From Desulfuromonadales bacterium (GTDB taxonomy: Bacteria > Desulfobacterota > Desulfuromonadia > Desulfuromonadales > Syntrophotaleaceae): 39,240 nucleotides of DNA. How positions within the stretch are numbered: the first letter of the stretch is position 1; every line of letters begins with the position of its first letter. Made by a program: the position numbers and the translations under genes. The notes beneath the pieces were generated by a model that searched no databases, was not told where the DNA came from, and saw only the letters and a program-made list of their open reading frames with translations. Positions 39,235 to 39,240 of this stretch are shown one piece after another. The stretch covers positions 1-39,240 of the forward strand of contig JASKKK010000025.1 in NCBI GenBank assembly GCA_030154185.1. Direction: 5' to 3'.

Positions 39235-39240
39235 ATGTGT

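Noticed and set aside
1-39240. tRNA or rRNA genes, insertion sequences, prophage, integrons or CRISPR arrays
   Set aside because: None was recognised on either strand by eye. A dedicated scan would be needed to exclude a single divergent tRNA.

Overview
The window looks like chromosome of a mesophilic, anaerobic deltaproteobacterium of the Desulfuromonadales, most like Syntrophotalea/Pelobacter carbinolicus. The reasons are an acetoin dehydrogenase operon with its own lipoate genes, sigma-54 promoters, squalene-hopene cyclase, a multiheme c-type cytochrome, cobalamin genes of the anaerobic type and an orphan [FeFe]-hydrogenase-type regulator. The assignment rests on gene content and remembered family resemblance; no search was run. 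No tRNA, rRNA, insertion sequence, CRISPR array or phage gene was seen.

Bases 1-12400 (acetoin and lipoate block). acoX and thiE (ThDP synthesis) precede a 647-bp regulatory gap that holds a well-formed -24/-12 promoter. acoA, acoB and acoC (E1 alpha, E1 beta, E2), lipA (lipoyl synthase) and lpd (E3) follow. The block therefore encodes the whole ThDP/lipoamide complex that cleaves acetoin to acetyl-CoA and acetaldehyde, plus cofactor supply. After two terminator-like hairpins come a ferredoxin-nitroreductase fusion, a 3-hydroxyacyl-CoA dehydrogenase, lipB and an alpha/beta hydrolase.

Bases 12400-22500 (hopanoid and stress block). A small minus-strand gene and a long, structured, gene-free region with a consensus-like sigma-70 promoter and a possible cobalamin-riboswitch-like core precede squalene-hopene cyclase. 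Next is a sigma-54 activator, then an array of GCGACGTCGC palindromes, a -24/-12 promoter, two small heat-shock proteins and ClpB. This looks like a self-contained sigma-54-controlled protein-disaggregation module. A four-helix membrane protein and a TM1266-type regulator converge on a shared terminator.

Bases 22500-26700 (least explained block). A SagB-type nitroreductase, dihydrofolate reductase and two tandem paralogues of a QueC-like PP-loop/zinc family lie on one strand. The first paralogue overlaps folA by 4 bp. This is my best candidate for an undescribed pathway.

Bases 26700-32150, minus strand: mobB, a secreted SGNH esterase, a glycine-zipper lipoprotein, and a Mla/Mce lipid transport operon (STAS-permease fusion, ATPase, MCE protein, lipoprotein). 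Bases 32230-39240: a triheme cytochrome, a ferritin-like protein, a DCC-family protein, the YsxC/EngB GTPase, a partial cobalamin set (histidine phosphatase, CbiX, CbiET) and an acidic membrane-anchored zinc-ribbon protein ending at a strong terminator.
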